Assembly: GCA_036525535.1 (NCBI GenBank) | Contig: DATDAH010000027.1 | Span: 1 to 51,175, forward strand | Length of the DNA: 51,175 nucleotides | DNA from: DATDAH01 sp036525535 | GTDB taxonomy: Bacteria; Actinomycetota; Acidimicrobiia; Acidimicrobiales; DATDAH01 | Reading direction: 5' to 3' | Shown here: positions 49,589 through 51,175 of the stretch, piece by piece | Layout of the letters: each line of letters starts with the position of its first letter | Position numbering within the stretch: the first letter of the stretch is position 1 | Position numbers and translations under genes: made by a program | Notes under the pieces: generated by a model | The model's input: only the letters and a program-made list of their open reading frames with translations | The model's database searches: none | What the model was told of the DNA's origin: nothing

Positions 49589-50974
49589 ATGACGACGCTC
49601 GAGTACTCCGGGGTCCGCACCACCGGGATCTACTGCCGCCCAGGCTGCGGCGGACGACCGCTGGCGAAGAACGTCACCCCGTACCGGTCCGCCGCCGCGG
49701 CGGAGGCGGCTGGCCTGCGGGCCTGCTTCCAGTGCCGCCCCTACCGGGTCTCGGACCTCGAGTCCTGGGTCGACGGTCCCGAGCTGGTGTGCCGGGCCGT
49801 CCGCCTGATCGTCGACGGCTACCTCGACCAGCGCACCGAGACCGAGCTGGCCGCTCACCTCGGCATCAGCGCCCGGCACCTGCGCCGCCTCTTCGCCGAC
49901 CAGGTGGGCGCCACCCCGGACCAGGTCGCCCGGTCCCGGCGGGCCCACTTCGCCCGACGCCTGCTCGACGACACGGACCTGACCCTCACCGACATCGCCT
50001 TCGCCGCCGGGTTCGGCAGCGTCCGCCAGTTCAACCGGACGATGCAGGACACCTTCCGCGCGTCGCCCCGGGAGCTGCGCGAACGCCGGCGGAAGGCCGA
50101 CCGACTGACCGCCGACGGCGGTCTGACGCTGCGCCTGCCCTTCGCCGCGCCTCTGGACTGGGACGGTCTCCTCGAGTGGTTCGGGGGCCGGGCCATCGAC
50201 GGGGCCGAGGTCGTGGACGGCACGACCTACCGGCGCACGATCGTGGTCGACGGCGAGCCGGGGGTGATCGAGGTGTCCCCCGGCGGGGACGACCACCTCC
50301 TCCTGCGGGCCCACCTGCCCTACTGGGACGGCCTCATCCACGTCGTCCAGCAGGTCCGGCGCATGTTCGGCCTCGACCACGAGCCGGCCGACGACGATCG
50401 CTTCGCCGAGGACCCGACCCTGGCCCGTCTGGTGGCCGAGCGTCCGGGGCTGCGCGTTCCGGGCAGCTGGGACGGCTTCGAGGTCGGCGTGCGGGCCATC
50501 CTCGGCCAGCAGGTCACCGTCACCGGCGCCCGGACCCTGGCTGGTCGCCTGGTCCAGCGGCTCGGAACGCCGGTGCCCGGGCTGGACGAGCTGGGCCTGA
50601 CCCACACGTTCCCCCAGGCCGCAGCGGTGGCCGACGACGACCTGGACGGGGTCGGCCTCACCGGCGCTCGGGTACAGGCGCTCCGCTCCTTCGCCGCCGC
50701 GGTGCGCGACGGGGAGGTCCGCCTCGACGGCAGCGTGTCGCTGGAGGAGTTCGTGGCCTCGGTCACCGCCCTGCCCGGCCTGGGGGAATGGACGGCCCAG
50801 TACCTGGCCCTCCGCCTGGGCGAGCCCGATGCCTTCCCGGCCGGCGACCTCGGCCTGCGCAAGGCTCTGGCCGACCGCCGTCTGCCCTCCGTCCGCGACG
50901 TCGAGGCCCGGGCTGAGGCCTGGCGACCCTGGCGGGCCCAAGCCGCCATCCACCTCTGGGCCCTACGGCCCTGA
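49589..50974 (+). CDS. Ada-type sensor/AraC regulator fused to AlkA DNA glycosylase
   Basis: A 461-residue fusion for alkylation-damage response. Residues 1-50 are an Ada zinc domain with all four cysteines (Cys16, Cys20, Cys46, Cys49; 'TTGIYCRPGCGG', CFQCRP); Cys16 aligns with the methyl-phosphotriester acceptor. Residues about 65-165 are an AraC-type helix-turn-helix. Then an AlkA N-terminal domain and an HhH-GPD glycosylase ('LPGLGEWTAQYLALRLG') with catalytic Asp420 in FPAGDLGLRKAL. It would remove 3-methyladenine-type bases and may autoregulate. This fusion is known in actinobacteria; the O6-methylguanine transferase domain is absent. Confidence 0.92.
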   Translation: MTTLEYSGVRTTGIYCRPGCGGRPLAKNVTPYRSAAAAEAAGLRACFQCRPYRVSDLESWVDGPELVCRAVRLIVDGYLDQRTETELAAHLGISARHLRRLFADQVGATPDQVARSRRAHFARRLLDDTDLTLTDIAFAAGFGSVRQFNRTMQDTFRASPRELRERRRKADRLTADGGLTLRLPFAAPLDWDGLLEWFGGRAIDGAEVVDGTTYRRTIVVDGEPGVIEVSPGGDDHLLLRAHLPYWDGLIHVVQQVRRMFGLDHEPADDDRFAEDPTLARLVAERPGLRVPGSWDGFEVGVRAILGQQVTVTGARTLAGRLVQRLGTPVPGLDELGLTHTFPQAAAVADDDLDGVGLTGARVQALRSFAAAVRDGEVRLDGSVSLEEFVASVTALPGLGEWTAQYLALRLGEPDAFPAGDLGLRKALADRRLPSVRDVEARAEAWRPWRAQAAIHLWALRP

Positions 50975-51113
50975 CCGACGAACGTGCGCTCTCCGGTCAG
51001 AGGCCGGGAACCGGCACGGTGTCGAGCCTGGGATCGCCCATGGGGTCCTCTGCGGGGTAGCGGTCCGACCCGGTTCGCAGCGCGGCGGCCGCGCCGATCA
51101 CCATGGACCGGAG

Positions 51114-51175
51114 ATGGACGAGACCCGGGTTGACCGATGGGTGTGGGCCGTCCGGGTCTTCAAGACCCGCTCGGC
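51114..51175 (+). CDS. S4-domain RNA-binding protein, 3'-truncated by window end
   Basis: Only the first 20 codons are present, MDETRVDRWVWAVRVFKTRS. This is the very recognisable start of the Hsp15-like/RqcP-type S4 domain family (RxDxWLWAxRxxKTR), which binds rRNA or stalled 50S-peptidyl-tRNA. The ATG at 51114 is the only reasonable start. The remainder lies outside the window. Confidence 0.75.
   Translation, partial: MDETRVDRWVWAVRVFKTRS

Noticed and set aside
50975..51175. A minus-strand frame of about 60 codons running in from the window end (ends near 51000)
   Set aside because: It overlaps the unmistakable start of an S4-domain gene on the plus strand and shows no motif; it could be real only if the S4 call were wrong.

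Overview
The window is a very GC-rich stretch of a bacterial chromosome. It is almost certainly from an actinomycete (Actinomycetota). The evidence is third-codon-position GC, a BldG-type anti-anti-sigma gene with its anti-sigma partner beside a DUF1998 helicase, a DUF4244/TadE-type Tad locus, a SARP regulator, F420/LLM-type enzymes and many GTGA/ATGA gene overlaps. A deep-branching lineage such as Acidimicrobiia is my guess, not something the sequence proves.

Layout. (1) 1-7.97 kb is an accessory block. An intact tRNA-Thr(CGT) lies at 7895-7967, and two partial copies of its 3' half lie at 719 and 2992, all in the same orientation. They look like attachment-site scars delimiting two small islands. 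The first carries a TetR regulator and an alpha/beta hydrolase around a shared operator. The second carries a SARP-type ATPase regulator and an SGNH esterase-like protein. A truncated DHFR/RibD-like gene opens the window. (2) 8.0-17.5 kb is metabolic: MOSC protein, zinc alcohol dehydrogenase, thioesterase, Dabb protein, a four-gene carbohydrate ABC importer (ATPase, two permeases, binding lipoprotein), an LLM oxidoreductase and an MFS exporter. (3) 17.5-32.5 kb is a conserved actinobacterial core: topA-tmk-holB, SDR and acyl-CoA dehydrogenase, the bldG/anti-sigma pair, helicase, a Tad pilus operon and a HAD-IB phosphatase. (4) 32.5-36.2 kb holds a selenocysteine tRNA (selC) and, abutting its 3' end, a cassette of hydrolase, two SnoaL-like proteins and a LuxR-type regulator. 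The hydrolase reading frame runs antisense into selC, which suggests insertion at selC. (5) 36.2-51.2 kb: a kinase-like/secreted protein pair, a group 2 sigma factor, a five-gene operon with a ferritin-like di-iron protein (DUF455 type), a divergent ferritin-like partner and a flavin reductase, an endonuclease/phosphatase lipoprotein, nadE, glnE, two more lipoproteins, an Ada/AlkA fusion, and the start of an S4 RNA-binding protein.

Working together: many neighbours overlap by the four bases GTGA or ATGA (ADH-MOSC, tmk-holB-MFS, anti-sigma/BldG, Tad genes, ferritin-like pair), which implies translational coupling. Many first genes have a TANNNT hexamer 6-8 bases before the start codon, the arrangement expected for leaderless mRNAs, and this helped choose several starts. 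The most unusual candidate system is the 39.2-42.1 kb operon, which has the parts expected of a small flavin-fed di-iron oxygenase. No CRISPR array, rRNA, transposase or integrase was seen.
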